A stretch of 64,000 nt of DNA from Caldilineaceae bacterium. GTDB lineage: Bacteria; Chloroflexota; Anaerolineae; Caldilineales; Caldilineaceae. A program made the position numbers and the translations under genes. The notes under the pieces were generated by a model. It was not told the origin of the DNA. It saw nothing but the letters and a program-made list of their open reading frames with translations, and made no database searches. Of this stretch, positions 1-7,512 are shown one piece after another. Location: contig JAGNDO010000008.1 of the NCBI GenBank assembly GCA_018003515.1, positions 1-64,000 of the forward strand, written 5' to 3'. Position 1 is the first letter of the stretch. Each line of letters starts with the position of its first letter.

Positions 1-17
1 TTCTCCGCCCCTCGTAT

Positions 18-46
18 TTGACGCCCCTCTCACGGTTCGCTATAAT
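18..46 (+). promoter_or_regulatory. Sigma-70 type promoter for the first gene
   Basis: TTGACG (18-23) and TATAAT (41-46) are separated by exactly 17 bases. Transcription would start near position 53 and give a leader of about 50 bases before the ATG at 102. Confidence 0.7.
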
Positions 47-101
47 CAGGGTTGTGCCTTGCGCCGGGATGCATTCCGGCTTTTTCGTGACGGAGCGGTC
101 C

Positions 102-626
102 ATGCCCAGCCAGCCCAACGAATCGTCCCATAATCCATTAGAGGAGTTGGCCGACAGTTTGAGCGATCAGCTGAACGGCACGCCCACGGAGATGGAAAAC
201 GAGACGACTGGCACGGTGCAGGGCGGCCAGGTCAACATGAAAAACTCGATTGCCCGCACGGTTCACGGCAGCGCGGTACACATGCAAGAATCCGTAGCGG
301 CTGTGATCAAGACCGGTGCCGCAGATCTGCGTGACAGTGCCGCGGCCCTGGTCTTTGGCCAAGAAGTCACCCTTTCTGATGGCCAGACCGTGCTGGTGGC
401 GGCCAAGCGTGTCCAGGCGAACGATTTGGGGGCAGGCATGGCGGTGGCGGGAACCATCCACGCGGATACGATTGGCGCAGGTGTGGTGCTGGCCGGGCGT
501 ATCAACGGCGATGTGGAGCGTGCGTTGACCACATCCCAAGCCTTTGCGCTGGGTGCCGGTTTAGGCGTGGTCCTGCTTCTGGGTGGGCGTCTGTTGGGAC
601 GGTTGACTGGACGCCGAACAGGCTGA
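102..626 (+). CDS. Small repeat protein with a C-terminal membrane anchor, unknown function
   Basis: The ATG at 102 is chosen because GGAG lies 6 bases upstream; an in-frame TTG at 18 sits in the promoter. The 174-residue product has an acidic N-terminus (about 1-50). A central region of imperfect 15-16 residue repeats follows, with alternating small/hydrophobic and polar residues (G-x-V/A-x-M/L-x-x-S/G pattern), suggestive of a beta-solenoid. A hydrophobic helix lies near the C-terminus (about residues 147-166) and is followed by an Arg-rich tail. I do not recognise the family. The repeat pattern recalls bactofilin-like solenoids, but a terminal membrane anchor is not typical of them. The gene stands alone upstream of rplY on the same strand. 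Confidence 0.75.
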   Translation: MPSQPNESSHNPLEELADSLSDQLNGTPTEMENETTGTVQGGQVNMKNSIARTVHGSAVHMQESVAAVIKTGAADLRDSAAALVFGQEVTLSDGQTVLVAAKRVQANDLGAGMAVAGTIHADTIGAGVVLAGRINGDVERALTTSQAFALGAGLGVVLLLGGRLLGRLTGRRTG

Positions 627-753
627 ACACGACTTAAGTTTGTCTAAAATCACTAAAAGCGGTAAAAATAAGCGCCGCATCTTTTGAAAAACACAACCTA
701 TTCTGCAATTTTTGCAGCATCTTTCATGGAAACTAAGATAAGGAGTAACCCGC

Positions 754-1410
754 ATGTCGGATTTGAATCTTACTGCTGACCCCCGCACCCTGGTCGGGCG
801 CAAGGTGCGGCAACTGCGTCGTGGTGGCCTGGTTCCCGTTGTCGTTTATGGTCGGGTGGACAAGCCGGTCAACCTGCAAGTGGATAGCATCAGCCTGGAG
901 AAAGCCCTGCATCATGGCGGCATGTCCCAGTTGGTGCAGGTGACGGTCTCTGATGGCCAACAGCACAATGTGTTGATCCGGGATACCCATCGGGATCCGG
1001 TGACGGCGCATCTGCTGCACGCTGACTTCTATGCTGTGAGCATGACCGAGACCCAAGAAGCTGACGTGGCTTTGGTCGCCGTGGGCAAGCCCAAGGAGAT
1101 GGCTGGCAACGAGTTGATCTTGCAGAACCTGGACACCATCACGGTGGAGGCCCTGCCTGCGGACATCCCCGCCAGCATTGAGGTGGATCTGACCAAGTTA
1201 ACCCATGATGCCCCCATCCTGGTCTCCGACTTGGTGGCTCCTGCCGGTGTCACCCTCCTGGCCGATCTCGACGACGTGGTCTTCAGCATTGTGGCCAGCC
1301 GTGTGGATGCCGAGGAAGAGGCCGCCGAGGAAGCGTTGGAATATGGTGATGATGAAGACTTGTCTGAGCCGGAAGTGATTGCCCGCGGCAAGGATGAAGA
1401 CGACGAATAG
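754..1410 (+). CDS. rplY: 50S ribosomal protein L25, CTC/TL5 type
   Basis: The product binds 5S rRNA in the large ribosomal subunit. It is 218 residues long, the long (CTC) form: an N-terminal L25 domain (about 1-95, including a conserved R-K-V-R-Q-L-R-R-G-G-L-V-P-V-V-V-Y-G segment) plus the C-terminal TL5 domain (about 100-180). It ends with a very acidic tail rich in Glu and Asp. AAGGAG at 740-745 sets the ATG at 754. The gene stands alone and is followed by a strong hairpin terminator. A weak promoter candidate, TTGTCT (640-645), 17 bases, TAAAAA (663-668), lies upstream. Confidence 0.95.
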   Translation: MSDLNLTADPRTLVGRKVRQLRRGGLVPVVVYGRVDKPVNLQVDSISLEKALHHGGMSQLVQVTVSDGQQHNVLIRDTHRDPVTAHLLHADFYAVSMTETQEADVALVAVGKPKEMAGNELILQNLDTITVEALPADIPASIEVDLTKLTHDAPILVSDLVAPAGVTLLADLDDVVFSIVASRVDAEEEAAEEALEYGDDEDLSEPEVIARGKDEDDE

Positions 1411-1432
1411 TCCTGATCTACCGCAATTCAAG

Positions 1433-1485
1433 CACAACAAAAAAGGTGGGCGACTCGTTCTGAGTCGCCCACCTTTTTTTGTTGT
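1433..1485. terminator. Bidirectional intrinsic terminator
   Basis: Arms of about 23 bases (1433-1456 and 1462-1485) enclose a 5-base loop. The GC-rich stem GGTGGGCGACTC is flanked by an A-run and a T-run, so it can end transcription from both rplY and the convergent peptidase gene. Confidence 0.9.
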
Positions 1486-1493
1486 GTACAACC

Positions 1494-1577
1494 AACCCCA
1501 CCCTAACCCTCCCCAGGTTTCGATACGACCATTCGGCCTACTCAACCCAAGGATTGGGGGAGGCTGGGAGGGGGTGT
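1494..1577. repeat. Dispersed palindromic repeat, family C
   Basis: The element begins with a CCCCACCCTAACCCTCCCCAG-like half and ends with GGGGGAGGCTGGGAGGGGGTG. The centre holds GGTTTCGATACGACC and GGCCTACTCAACCC. Related elements lie at 10969-11079, 14766-14917, 15831-15953 and 25205-25326. This copy touches the stop codon of the next gene. Confidence 0.8.
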
Positions 1578-2876
1578 TTATGTTCCTGGCACAAATTGAC
1601 CGAGCAAATTCTGGTGCAGAAAGGGCATGGGGTCCACGGCGATGCCGAAGATGCGTAGTTCCCAATGCAGATGGTTGCCGGTGCTGAGGCCTGTGGTGCC
1701 CACGACGCCGATCTGATCACCCGGCTGCACCCCTTGACCCGGCTGCACGTTGATGGCGTTGAGGTGCCAATAACCGGTGAAGATACCCCGACCGTGGTCG
1801 ATGATCACGGCATTGCCCCGCACGGTCAGCGCTTCGGCCAAGACCACGGTGCCACCGGCGGGGGCATAGACCGGCACATCTGCCGGTGCGCCGAAATCTT
1901 GCCCGGCGTGATAGCTGCTCAAGGGGCCGCCGTTATAGCTGCGTCGGGTGCCAAAGGGGCTGGTGGTGGCATATTCCGAGGTGATGGGACGGCTGAAAAC
2001 CCCGGTCCACATCAGGCTGGGGCTGACCTGGGCCCAGATCTCGCTGATGCGGGCTTCTTCGGTCTGGACCAGTTCCGGGGCCAGCAGACCGGACTTTTCA
2101 TCGTCCAAGACGATGGCCTGGCTGTCATATCCCCCATCCCGCACGGTGACGATGAGGGTGCGGGTGAGAGGAGCGCCGGCGGTCGTGGTGTAGCCGATCT
2201 CCAGGGGATAGGTGCCCAGGGCAATCAGGGCGGGTACGGGGATGGGGGCAAACCATTTTCCGGTTGGGTCGCTCTGGCCGGTTTCGGGGATCAGGGGCAA
2301 GGGCAGACCGTTCCACACCACATTGACGGGCACGGGGCGGTCGATCTGGAGTTGGACCACGCCGGTGCGTCCTTGGTCGATCAGGGTGGTGACGGGCATC
2401 AGCCGCAGGGCCCCAAAGGCTTCCCCGGCGGCCTGCACCCGTTCGGTGGGGATGCGGATGGGCTGGCCGGGGAAGAGGCGCGTACTCTCTCGCAGCTTGT
2501 TATAGGCGGCCAGTTGGTTGACTTCCAGCCCATAGTGGGCGGCAAGGCTGGCCAGGGTTTGGCGGGGATAGGCGACGATACGGGTCCATTCGCTGGGGGC
2601 TGCGGCGCTGCCAGCCTTGGGAATGATCAGCACTTGCCCAATCTCCAGGATGTTGGCATCCGGGAGCTGGTTGGCCGCCACCAGGTCATCCACTGTCACC
2701 CCAAACTGATCCGCGATCAGCCCCAGGGTGTCCCCTGCCTGGACGGTGTAGGTCTCGACCTGTCCCTGGGCTAGGACCGGAAGGGGCGCAAGGGCCAACG
2801 AGAGCAAGACCAGACCCGCCACCCACAGGGTCAGCAAGGGGGCAATGATTAAAATCACACGGTTTGAAGAAGACAT
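1578..2876 (-). CDS. Secreted LysM-LysM-M23 (LytM-type) peptidoglycan endopeptidase
   Basis: This is a probable cell-wall metalloendopeptidase acting outside the membrane. The 432-residue product has an N-terminal signal/membrane segment (about 8-36). Two LysM peptidoglycan-binding domains follow (about 41-87, with the Y-T-V-Q-A-G-D-T-L start, and about 98-143). A long linker region with a possible beta domain leads to a C-terminal M23 domain (about 310-420). The zinc-site motifs are visible: H-x-x-x-D in HAGQDFG (about 323-327) and HLH near residue 402. It therefore looks active rather than an EnvC/NlpD-type degenerate activator. It lies downstream of hpt with a 149-base gap that holds a dispersed repeat, so it is probably transcribed separately or by read-through. 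Confidence 0.9.
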   Translation of the reverse strand: MSSSNRVILIIAPLLTLWVAGLVLLSLALAPLPVLAQGQVETYTVQAGDTLGLIADQFGVTVDDLVAANQLPDANILEIGQVLIIPKAGSAAAPSEWTRIVAYPRQTLASLAAHYGLEVNQLAAYNKLRESTRLFPGQPIRIPTERVQAAGEAFGALRLMPVTTLIDQGRTGVVQLQIDRPVPVNVVWNGLPLPLIPETGQSDPTGKWFAPIPVPALIALGTYPLEIGYTTTAGAPLTRTLIVTVRDGGYDSQAIVLDDEKSGLLAPELVQTEEARISEIWAQVSPSLMWTGVFSRPITSEYATTSPFGTRRSYNGGPLSSYHAGQDFGAPADVPVYAPAGGTVVLAEALTVRGNAVIIDHGRGIFTGYWHLNAINVQPGQGVQPGDQIGVVGTTGLSTGNHLHWELRIFGIAVDPMPFLHQNLLGQFVPGT

Positions 2877-2939
2877 AAAATTTTGTCGCCTGAAAAATGA
2901 CCTTTCGGAGGCGGATTGCCTTTATGCGGGATCGCAGTC

Positions 2940-3023
2940 GTTCACGCCCCCCGGCCCCCAATTCTGGGGGAGGTCGAGGACAGTTCCCCCCAAAGTTGGG
3001 GGGCTAGGGGGGCAGGGGTGAAC
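2940..3023. repeat. Dispersed palindromic repeat, family B
   Basis: The element is bounded by GTTCAC / GTGAAC and contains two GC-rich hairpins built on CCCCCAATTCTGGGGG and CCCCCCAAAGTTGGGGGG. Other copies lie at 10796-10893, 60074-60158 and, shortened, 63064-63117. Confidence 0.8.
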
Positions 3024-3025
3024 GC

Positions 3026-3613
3026 TTACTCGGGATCTTCTGAGTAGACGCCGGGCTTGAGCACGCCGATGTAGGGCAGGTTGCGGTAGAGTTCATTGTA
3101 GTCCAGCCCGTAGCCGATCACGAATTCGTTGGGGATGGAGAAGCCCACCCAGTCCACGGGGATGTTGACTTCGCGGCGGGAGGGTTTGTCCAGCAGGGTG
3201 ACGATGCGCAGGGTGGTGGGGTTGCGCTCGCGCAGGGTGCGTACCAGATAGCTGAGGGTGTGGCCGCTGTCGATGATGTCTTCGACAATCAGCAGGTTGC
3301 GCCCGGCGATAGGGGCATCCAGATCCTTCAGGATGCGCACCACGCCTGTGCTTTGCACCCCAGCCCCATAGCTGCTGACTGCCATGAAATCAACGGAATT
3401 GGGGATAGTGATGGCCCGCATCAGGTCGGCCAGGAAGATCACGCTGCCCTTCAACACGGCCAGCAAGAGCAGATCCTGGCCGGCGTAGGTCTCTGCGATG
3501 TCCCGACCCAGCTCGGCGATGCGGGCTTGCAGGGTGACGGCATCGATCAATATACGTTCCACATCCCCTTCCAAGGAGTGGTCTGCCGGGGATGACTGGG
3601 AATCCGAGGTCAT
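3026..3613 (-). CDS. hpt: Hypoxanthine(-guanine) phosphoribosyltransferase
   Basis: This purine salvage enzyme transfers the phosphoribosyl group from PRPP to hypoxanthine or guanine in the cytosol. The product has 195 residues, slightly longer than the usual ~180 because of a polar N-terminal extension of about 15 residues. The PRPP-binding motif LLIVEDIIDSGHTL is at 107-120. The D-F-M-A-V-S-S-Y-G flexible-loop segment is at 75-83, and the W-V-G-F-S-I-P base-binding segment is near 156. AAGGAG-type Shine-Dalgarno bases directly upstream support the ATG at 3613. Confidence 0.94.
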   Translation of the reverse strand: MTSDSQSSPADHSLEGDVERILIDAVTLQARIAELGRDIAETYAGQDLLLLAVLKGSVIFLADLMRAITIPNSVDFMAVSSYGAGVQSTGVVRILKDLDAPIAGRNLLIVEDIIDSGHTLSYLVRTLRERNPTTLRIVTLLDKPSRREVNIPVDWVGFSIPNEFVIGYGLDYNELYRNLPYIGVLKPGVYSEDPE

Positions 3614-3694
3614 AAGTAGCTCCTTAGTGGGCTATCGAAAATAGATGGCGTTCTGGAAACTGGCAGGGTGGACGGTTAGGCTGGCAGAAATTCC

Positions 3695-5155
3695 CTACAG
3701 GGCAATCGGTCGAATCCCCCAGTTGACAGGGCGATTTCCAGACGGAGACGGCAGGGGGGCCGAGACCTTGGGTATTTGGTTCATGGGCCCGGCTGTTTCG
3801 ACCAGGGGGGCAAAGATCCAGCCCCTCTGCCCATTGTAGTCCACTTGCCACCACTCCGGCCAATTCTTGTCCTGGCCGATGATGGGGAGGGCGGCACCCA
3901 GATCGGCCATGCCCAGGATCTGGAAGTGGGTGCTGGGGCCGCTGCGCAGGTTGAGCAGGGAGACCATCACAAAGGCTGTGGGCACATCCGGCTCGGGGCG
4001 AGAGAGTGGGGTTGCTGTCGGGGCGGGGGCGGGGGCAGAGACGGGGGCCGCCTGGGCAACCACCACCGGAGCGGGCGCTTGGACCGCCGCTGCGCTCACA
4101 CTGGCCTGTCCGCTGCCCGATTTGTAGATGCCGCTCCAGCGGGCGGTGAGATCCAGATAGTGGTTGCCATAGGCCGCGCTGGGTTCGATGTGGCTGCCCT
4201 CGGGCCATTCGTTGAAGCTGGTGATCACGATCCAATCCGGGTTGCTGGCGATGGCCGCCTGCCAGGAGCTTTCGTAGTAGGCCCCGCCCTGGCGATCGTT
4301 GGCGAAGCCATTGGATCGGCCCGTGCGGATGTCGTTATAGCCGGGCATGACCGTGGCCACCCAATATTTATAGGTGCCATAGGCGGTGCGGGCATCGTTC
4401 ACCCAGCGGGCAAACTTGTTGTTGGTCCAGGTCAGATCCGTGGGCGGGTTCCAGGTGTTGCTGTAGAGGTGGTGACCGTCGAAGACCGCCTGATAGGCCA
4501 TGTCCACCCCTTCGGCGATCCAGATGCTGTTGTGATTGGGGTCAACCTGGTTGCGGATGGCCTGCCAGGTATCCACACTCCAGAGCTGGGGCCGCCAGAA
4601 GAAGATCACCGGCTTGCCGTCCACCCGCAAGAAGGCGGGATGATTGGCGTGTGTGCTGAGGGCGTGGCTGAGGGCAGCGGTGGCATCCCCTGTGCCGGCA
4701 AAGAAGGGGGAGGTAGTCTCGAAGAGGATGCCCACCCGGAAATTGCGGGCCGCGGCCTCGTTGAGCATGGCGGCCAGATTGGGCTCGGTCTGGTTGCTGC
4801 CTCCGGCGTTCCCATACCAGGCCACCAGGAAGGCATCGATCCCGGCAGCTTTGGCCTGATCGATGTGGCGACCCATCACCCCCGTGTCCCGGCTGACATA
4901 TGGCTGGGCGGGCAGGTCGGCCATCTTGTCATAACTCCACGTATTTTCGTCAAACCAGGTGTAATAGTGGGCCAGGACCAGCCGTTCCCCGCCGGCCTGG
5001 GCTTGGAGGGTACTCAAGAGCCACAGGGTGGCCAGAACAAGCAGGCTGACGACAATCCGCCAGCCCAATCGACTGGTGTCTGCCGGGGCCGGGAGCTTTG
5101 TGGTCAAATTCGGGGTATGCGTTTTTAAGTTGTGCAATCGGTTGTCTTGGTTCAT
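3695..5155 (-). CDS. Secreted GH99-like glycoside hydrolase with C-terminal SH3 domain
   Basis: The product has 486 residues and an N-terminal membrane/signal segment (about 35-55). A TIM-barrel of the endo-alpha-mannosidase-like (GH99/GH71-like) type follows (about 58-345), opening with LVLAHYYTWF. It has VAWYGN near 113, FFWRPQLWS mid-domain, and FNEWPEGSHIEPS near the end of the barrel, the segment carrying conserved acidic residues in this family. An Ala/Pro-rich linker leads to a bacterial SH3-type domain (about 395-455, LNLRSGPS motif) that may bind cell wall. The ATG at 5155 is preferred over a GTG at 5173 because promoter elements lie just upstream (see the promoter entry). The natural substrate is unknown. 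Confidence 0.8.
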   Translation of the reverse strand: MNQDNRLHNLKTHTPNLTTKLPAPADTSRLGWRIVVSLLVLATLWLLSTLQAQAGGERLVLAHYYTWFDENTWSYDKMADLPAQPYVSRDTGVMGRHIDQAKAAGIDAFLVAWYGNAGGSNQTEPNLAAMLNEAAARNFRVGILFETTSPFFAGTGDATAALSHALSTHANHPAFLRVDGKPVIFFWRPQLWSVDTWQAIRNQVDPNHNSIWIAEGVDMAYQAVFDGHHLYSNTWNPPTDLTWTNNKFARWVNDARTAYGTYKYWVATVMPGYNDIRTGRSNGFANDRQGGAYYESSWQAAIASNPDWIVITSFNEWPEGSHIEPSAAYGNHYLDLTARWSGIYKSGSGQASVSAAAVQAPAPVVVAQAAPVSAPAPAPTATPLSRPEPDVPTAFVMVSLLNLRSGPSTHFQILGMADLGAALPIIGQDKNWPEWWQVDYNGQRGWIFAPLVETAGPMNQIPKVSAPLPSPSGNRPVNWGIRPIAL

Positions 5156-5163
5156 AACGACGG

Positions 5164-5192
5164 ATCGTACCACGCCCCTTTGCTTGTGCCAA
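5164..5192 (-). promoter_or_regulatory. Promoter of the GH99-like gene, apparently leaderless
   Basis: On the minus strand TTGGCA (5192-5187), a 17-base spacer and TACGAT (5169-5164) lie only 8 bases before the ATG at 5155. The expected start point is therefore at or next to the start codon, and no Shine-Dalgarno sequence is visible. Confidence 0.6.
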
Positions 5193-5213
5193 ATTGCACA
5201 GGTGTTTTTCAGC

Positions 5214-5894
5214 TTATTCCTTCACACACGCCAGATCCCCCACCACGGCCAGCAATTCGCTCAACATCATGGCCGTGGCTCCCCAAACAGTTTGCCCCTG
5301 GACGCTGAAATAGGGCACCATTGCCCGCCGGTTGCGCAACTGCCACTCCTCTTCTCGAAAATTGGCCGGGTCCAGCAGATGGGCCAGGGGGATCTCCAGA
5401 ATCCGCGCCACCTCGTAGGGGTCGGCGTGGAAGGCGGGGCGGTGGTCGATCCAGCCCACCACGGGCGTCACCACATAGTTGCTGGGGGTCACATTGAGGG
5501 TGGAAAGCTGCCCCAGCACCTGCACCTGATCCGGGGGCACTCTGATCTCTTCGTAGGCCTCTCGCAGGGCGGTGGCGGTGACATCCGCATCCATCGCCTC
5601 CATGCCGCCGCCGGGGAAGCTGATCTGTCCGCTGTGGGCCCCGTCATAGGTGGCGCGCAGGATCAGGGGCAGGGTCAGCGCGCCCTGGTGGGGATAGAAG
5701 AGCGCCATCACCGCGCCCACCCGGGCATCCCCCGGGGGCGCGTCCCAGCGCTCCGAGCCGGGGCGGGGGCGGGGGGCCATGCGATATTGGGCCTCTTTGC
5801 CCGGCAGGGGAGTGGCCAGGGCTTGGGCCAGCTCTTGCACAAAGCGGCCGCTAAAACTGGGGGCTACGGCATCCAGGGTCACAGGACTCGGCAC
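5214..5894 (-). CDS. Nudix hydrolase, NudL/CoA pyrophosphatase type
   Basis: This is a probable diphosphatase acting on CoA or a similar nucleotide diphosphate. The Nudix box is visible: GG-x5-E...REAYEEI at about residues 95-117. It is preceded by the UPF0035-type segment L-I-L-R-A...H-S-G-Q-I-S-F-P-G-G, which marks the CoA pyrophosphatase subgroup. The GTG at 5894 is chosen because AAAGG lies 6 bases upstream; this gives 226 residues and a 16-base overlap with the end of the methyltransferase gene upstream, suggesting translational coupling. A longer reading to 6053 would lie wholly inside that neighbour. Confidence 0.88.
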   Translation of the reverse strand: MPSPVTLDAVAPSFSGRFVQELAQALATPLPGKEAQYRMAPRPRPGSERWDAPPGDARVGAVMALFYPHQGALTLPLILRATYDGAHSGQISFPGGGMEAMDADVTATALREAYEEIRVPPDQVQVLGQLSTLNVTPSNYVVTPVVGWIDHRPAFHADPYEVARILEIPLAHLLDPANFREEEWQLRNRRAMVPYFSVQGQTVWGATAMMLSELLAVVGDLACVKE

Positions 5895-7123
5895 AACAAT
5901 CCTTTCAGATAATTGCCTTCGGGGAAGGTGATGGCTGTGGGATGGTCGCTGCTCTGGTGCAGCCAGGCCAGGATCTGCACCTGGCGGCCAGCGTCCACGG
6001 CCGCGCCAAAGATCACCTTTTGGAAGAGATCCGGGCTGACCAATCCGCTGCAACTAAAGGTGGCCAGGATGCCCCCCGGCTGGATCAAATTCATGGCCAG
6101 CAGGTTGATGTCCTTGTAGCCGCGCAGGGCCGCGCTGACCGTCTTCTTGTTGTGGGCGAATTTGGGCGGGTCCAGCACAATCACGTCGAAGGGGTGTTGG
6201 TCCGGCTCGTCCCGCCACTCTCGCAGGATCTGGAAGAGATCCCCGGCGATGCTTTCGCTGTGGGGACCGTCCGGGTCAAAACCGTTGAGACGCAGATTCT
6301 CCTCGCCCAGGGTCAGGGCTTCCACGCTGCTGTCCACGTTGACCACGTGGGCGGCCCCAGCGGCCAGGGCATGCACGCCAAAACCTCCGGTATAGCTAAA
6401 GGCGTTGAGTAGCCGTTTGCCCTGGCAGAGGGCGGCCACCTGGACCCGGTTCTCCCGCTGGTCCGTGTAAAAACCGCTCTTCTGACCGTCCAGAACATCC
6501 ACCATAAACCCCAATCCGGCCTCCTCTACCCGCACCGGCCCGTCTGGCCCTCGGCCTGCCAGCACCCCTGTGGCCGCCCCCAGCCCCTCTTCCCGGCGTA
6601 GAGCCACCTCGGATCGCTCGATCACCCCCACGCACCCGGTCAGTTGCATAAGCATTTGGGCCAGTTTGGCTTTGTGTCGGTCCATGCCCAAGGTGCCGGA
6701 CTGCAAGACAAGATAGTCGGCATAGCGGTCCACCACCAGACCGGGCAAATAGTCGCTTTCGGCATTGATCAGGCGATAGGTTGTGGTGGGCGGGGTGGCC
6801 GCGGCCAGATCCGCCCGCCCTTTGATGGCCTGGACCAGGCGGCCTCGCCAAAAGTCGTCGTCCATGGTTTCCGCCTGATCCCATGACAGAATCCGTACCT
6901 GGATCTGGCTGCGACGGTTGAGATAGCCCTGGGCCAGCCATCCCCGCCGGCTGTCGATCACGGCCACCAGATCTCCATCCGCGGCCTGGGAGAGGGGGGG
7001 CAATGTCTCGATGGCTCCGCTGAAGATCCAAGGATGGCCCTGGCGGATGGGTTTGTCCCGACCGGCTTTGAGGGTGACGGTGGGCAAGATGGGCAAATCA
7101 GGCAAAAGAGAAGAAGATGTCAT
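5879..7123 (-). CDS. rlmI: Class I SAM-dependent rRNA methyltransferase, RlmI-like
   Basis: This is a probable 23S rRNA m5C methyltransferase. The 414-residue product has an N-terminal PUA domain (about 16-95; K-P-I-R-Q-G-H-P-W-I-F-S-G-A-I). A central RlmI-type domain and a Rossmann methyltransferase fold follow, with the SAM motif LNAFSYTGGFGVHALAAG (about 239-256), VLDPPKF (about 319) and FSCSG (about 366), the Cys expected for the C5 mechanism. Length and domain order match the RlmI family. It overlaps the upstream small gene by 4 bases (ATGA) and the downstream Nudix gene by 16, so the three form one operon. Confidence 0.9.
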   Translation of the reverse strand: MTSSSLLPDLPILPTVTLKAGRDKPIRQGHPWIFSGAIETLPPLSQAADGDLVAVIDSRRGWLAQGYLNRRSQIQVRILSWDQAETMDDDFWRGRLVQAIKGRADLAAATPPTTTYRLINAESDYLPGLVVDRYADYLVLQSGTLGMDRHKAKLAQMLMQLTGCVGVIERSEVALRREEGLGAATGVLAGRGPDGPVRVEEAGLGFMVDVLDGQKSGFYTDQRENRVQVAALCQGKRLLNAFSYTGGFGVHALAAGAAHVVNVDSSVEALTLGEENLRLNGFDPDGPHSESIAGDLFQILREWRDEPDQHPFDVIVLDPPKFAHNKKTVSAALRGYKDINLLAMNLIQPGGILATFSCSGLVSPDLFQKVIFGAAVDAGRQVQILAWLHQSSDHPTAITFPEGNYLKGLLCRVL

Positions 7124-7389
7124 GGGAGGCTACCTTTCTGTGAAGATTCGTCGGGCGAGTTGGCCCCGGTGGGTGGCTTGGGCGTCATGCGGCGCAATTC
7201 CCAGCCATGTTCGTTGATGATAATCCAGTGGTCGGGCAGGCGCACCTGCATGGCCGACACGTGGTAAACAAAGGGCACATCGCCCGTTGGCGTGGAGAGA
7301 GTGCCGATAACCTCTTCCTTGCCTCGCTGCCGGAAGCGGACTTTGTAGCCTTTATAGATGATCCAGTGGGTCAGAGCTTTGAGCGTCAT
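7120..7389 (-). CDS. Small conserved-looking protein, unknown function
   Basis: The 89-residue basic protein has a W-I-I-Y-K-G-Y start and a beta-rich core, and ends with a Pro/Ser-rich tail. Its stop codon overlaps the methyltransferase start as ATGA. AAAGGA about 10 bases upstream supports the ATG at 7389. No family was recognised. The tight coupling and good codon use argue for a real gene, first in the operon with rlmI and the Nudix gene. Confidence 0.6.
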   Translation of the reverse strand: MTLKALTHWIIYKGYKVRFRQRGKEEVIGTLSTPTGDVPFVYHVSAMQVRLPDHWIIINEHGWELRRMTPKPPTGANSPDESSQKGSLP

Positions 7390-7407
7390 TAAAGATCGAT
7401 CCTTTCA

Positions 7408-7508
7408 TGCTCGCTCCCACGCAGAGCGTGGGAGCGGTCTTCCGGCGCTCTGCGCCGAGGGGCGCAGAGCGCCCATTTGCGTTCCCACGCGGAGCGTGGG
7501 AACGAGCA
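7408..7508. repeat. Double-hairpin intergenic repeat
   Basis: Outer arms GCTCGCTCCCACGC and GCGTGGGAACGAGC flank GCTCCCACGC...GCGTGGGAGC and an inner GGCGCTCTGCGCC...GGCGCAGAGCGCC palindrome. The element fills the gap between tilS and the next gene. Confidence 0.75.
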
Positions 7509-7512
7509 CGGG

